From Acidimicrobiales bacterium (GTDB lineage Bacteria; Actinomycetota; Acidimicrobiia; Acidimicrobiales; RAAP-2), in assembly GCA_030044045.1 (NCBI GenBank), contig JASHWO010000164.1, forward strand, positions 1-5,353: DNA of 5,353 bases. The letters are read 5' to 3'. The notes under the pieces were generated by a model. The model did not search any database. It was not told the DNA's origin and was given only the letters and a program-made list of their open reading frames with translations. The translations under genes and the position numbers were made by a program. The first letter of the stretch is position 1, and each line of letters opens with the position of its first letter. Positions 4,880 through 5,353 of the stretch are shown one piece after another.

Positions 4880-4981
4880 CTATCTTGCTGCCCCCCCTCG
4901 TTGTGTGGCGTATAGGCATCCACCGCGAATTCGCCACTCGGGTGTTGAGGCCATGACCTGGCCAGGCGCGATGACGCCACT

Positions 4982-5018
4982 CCCTGGCCGCCGGAGTCTG
5001 GCGGAGTCGCGGCCAGGG
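4982..5018. repeat. 10-bp stem hairpin upstream of the integrase
   Basis: CCCTGGCCGC (4982-4991) pairs perfectly with GCGGCCAGGG (5009-5018). The 17-base loop consists of CGGAGTC, TGG, CGGAGTC, a direct repeat. It lies 12 bases before the integrase -35. It could be part of the attachment site region, which often lies beside int, or a terminator insulating the integrase promoter. Confidence 0.45.
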
Positions 5019-5029
5019 GACCAGGGCTG

Positions 5030-5058
5030 TTGCCACGCCCCGCGGCCGATGCGATAAT
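5030..5058 (+). promoter_or_regulatory. Sigma70-like promoter of the integrase gene
   Basis: TTGCCA (5030-5035) and GATAAT (5053-5058) each match consensus at 5 of 6 positions with exactly 17 bases between them. The expected start of transcription is near 5065, giving a leader of about 17 bases that carries the ribosome binding site GAGGGGG (5073-5079). Confidence 0.65.
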
Positions 5059-5074
5059 ATCGCATCTGATGCGA
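5048..5074. promoter_or_regulatory. Operator-like palindrome plus third half-site over the integrase promoter
   Basis: GATGCGAT (5048-5055) and ATCGCATC (5059-5066) are perfect 8-bp arms with an AAT centre, covering the -10 and the likely transcription start. A third copy of the half-site, GATGCGA (5068-5074), runs into the ribosome binding site. Occupancy should repress the integrase. The binding protein is not identifiable from this window. Confidence 0.6.
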
Positions 5075-5081
5075 GGGGGCG

Positions 5082-5353
5082 ATGGTGGGTGGTGACCGAG
5101 TGGTGCCGGGGGCGGCCGGGCTCCAGCTCCTCGACGGCGTGGCGCTCCTGCACCCCGACGAGCAGGTATTCGCGGCGATGCTCAACGGCTGGCGAAACCA
5201 ACAGCTCGCCCGCCGACTGTCGTTCGACACGGTGGCGGCCCGCGAACAGATGGTGCGGGCCTTCGCCACCCATGCCCAGGCGTTCCCCTGGGACTGGTCC
5301 CCCCAGCTCGCCGACGAGTGGTTCACCGACCTGCGGGCGGTGCGCAAGCTCCG
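5082..5353 (+). CDS. Tyrosine site-specific integrase, N-terminal part (cut by window end)
   Basis: The ATG at 5082 opens a frame that runs through the window end (90 complete codons seen). After a short leader the protein reads L-H-P-D-E-Q-V-F-A-A-M-L-N-G-W-R-N-Q-Q-L-A-R, then T-V-A-A-R-E-Q-M-V-R-A-F, A-F-P-W-D-W-S-P, and D-E-W-F-T-D-L-R-A-V. This is the N-terminal SAM-like core-binding domain of phage-type tyrosine recombinases common in actinobacteria. The catalytic domain (R, H-x-x-R, Y) would lie beyond the window. The start is supported by GAGGGGG at 5073-5079. The gene would insert and excise an integrative element by recombining two att sites. Its promoter is overlaid by a palindromic operator, as expected for a controlled integrase. 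Confidence 0.8.
   Translation, partial: MVGGDRVVPGAAGLQLLDGVALLHPDEQVFAAMLNGWRNQQLARRLSFDTVAAREQMVRAFATHAQAFPWDWSPQLADEWFTDLRAVRKL

Noticed and set aside
4953..5057. 34-residue plus-strand ORF before the integrase
   Set aside because: It runs through the hairpin and the -35 region of the integrase promoter, its composition is unremarkable and its stop lies inside the operator.

Overview
This is a high-GC, actinobacterial-looking stretch. Most codons end in G or C, and two genes appear to be leaderless, with a TANNNT-type -10 box ending 6 bases before the start codon. The window reads as accessory (island-like) DNA. It holds two small cargo units, the broken halves of two larger genes, two different site-specific recombinases and an unusually structured, gene-poor right half. 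The species cannot be named from the sequence.

Left part (1-1400): an unrecognised high-GC ORF ends at 301. A two-gene operon follows: a DUF4160-type protein whose stop overlaps, by 4 bases, the start of an HTH protein of the family that usually accompanies it. A 20-bp palindrome lies over the -10 box of this operon, as expected of an autoregulated toxin-antitoxin-like module. After the operon, the last 57 bases of the first ORF recur as a gene-tail remnant (1116-1172). A second apparently leaderless small gene (1206-1400) comes next.

Middle (1375-2983): the C-terminal end of a zeta-toxin-like kinase on the minus strand is fused head to head, near 1620, to a large serine recombinase on the plus strand. 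The recombinase lacks its N-terminal catalytic-serine segment. Both are best read as remnants of one deletion or recombination event. A small minus-strand gene of a type common in actinobacterial mobile elements starts just past the recombinase stop and overlaps it tail to tail.

Right part (2984-5353): gene-free DNA with a striking three-way-junction fold is followed by a minus-strand regulator with two HTH regions (3469-4005). About 1 kb then has no convincing gene. It shows an abrupt change from C-rich to G-rich on the plus strand around a perfect 12-bp hairpin, plus short direct repeats and several further palindromes. At the right edge a tyrosine integrase begins (5082, cut by the window end). 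It sits behind a good sigma70-like promoter (TTGCCA, 17 bp, GATAAT) whose -10 is covered by a 19-bp palindrome, with a third half-site touching the ribosome binding site. This looks like the regulated integrase end of an integrative element.
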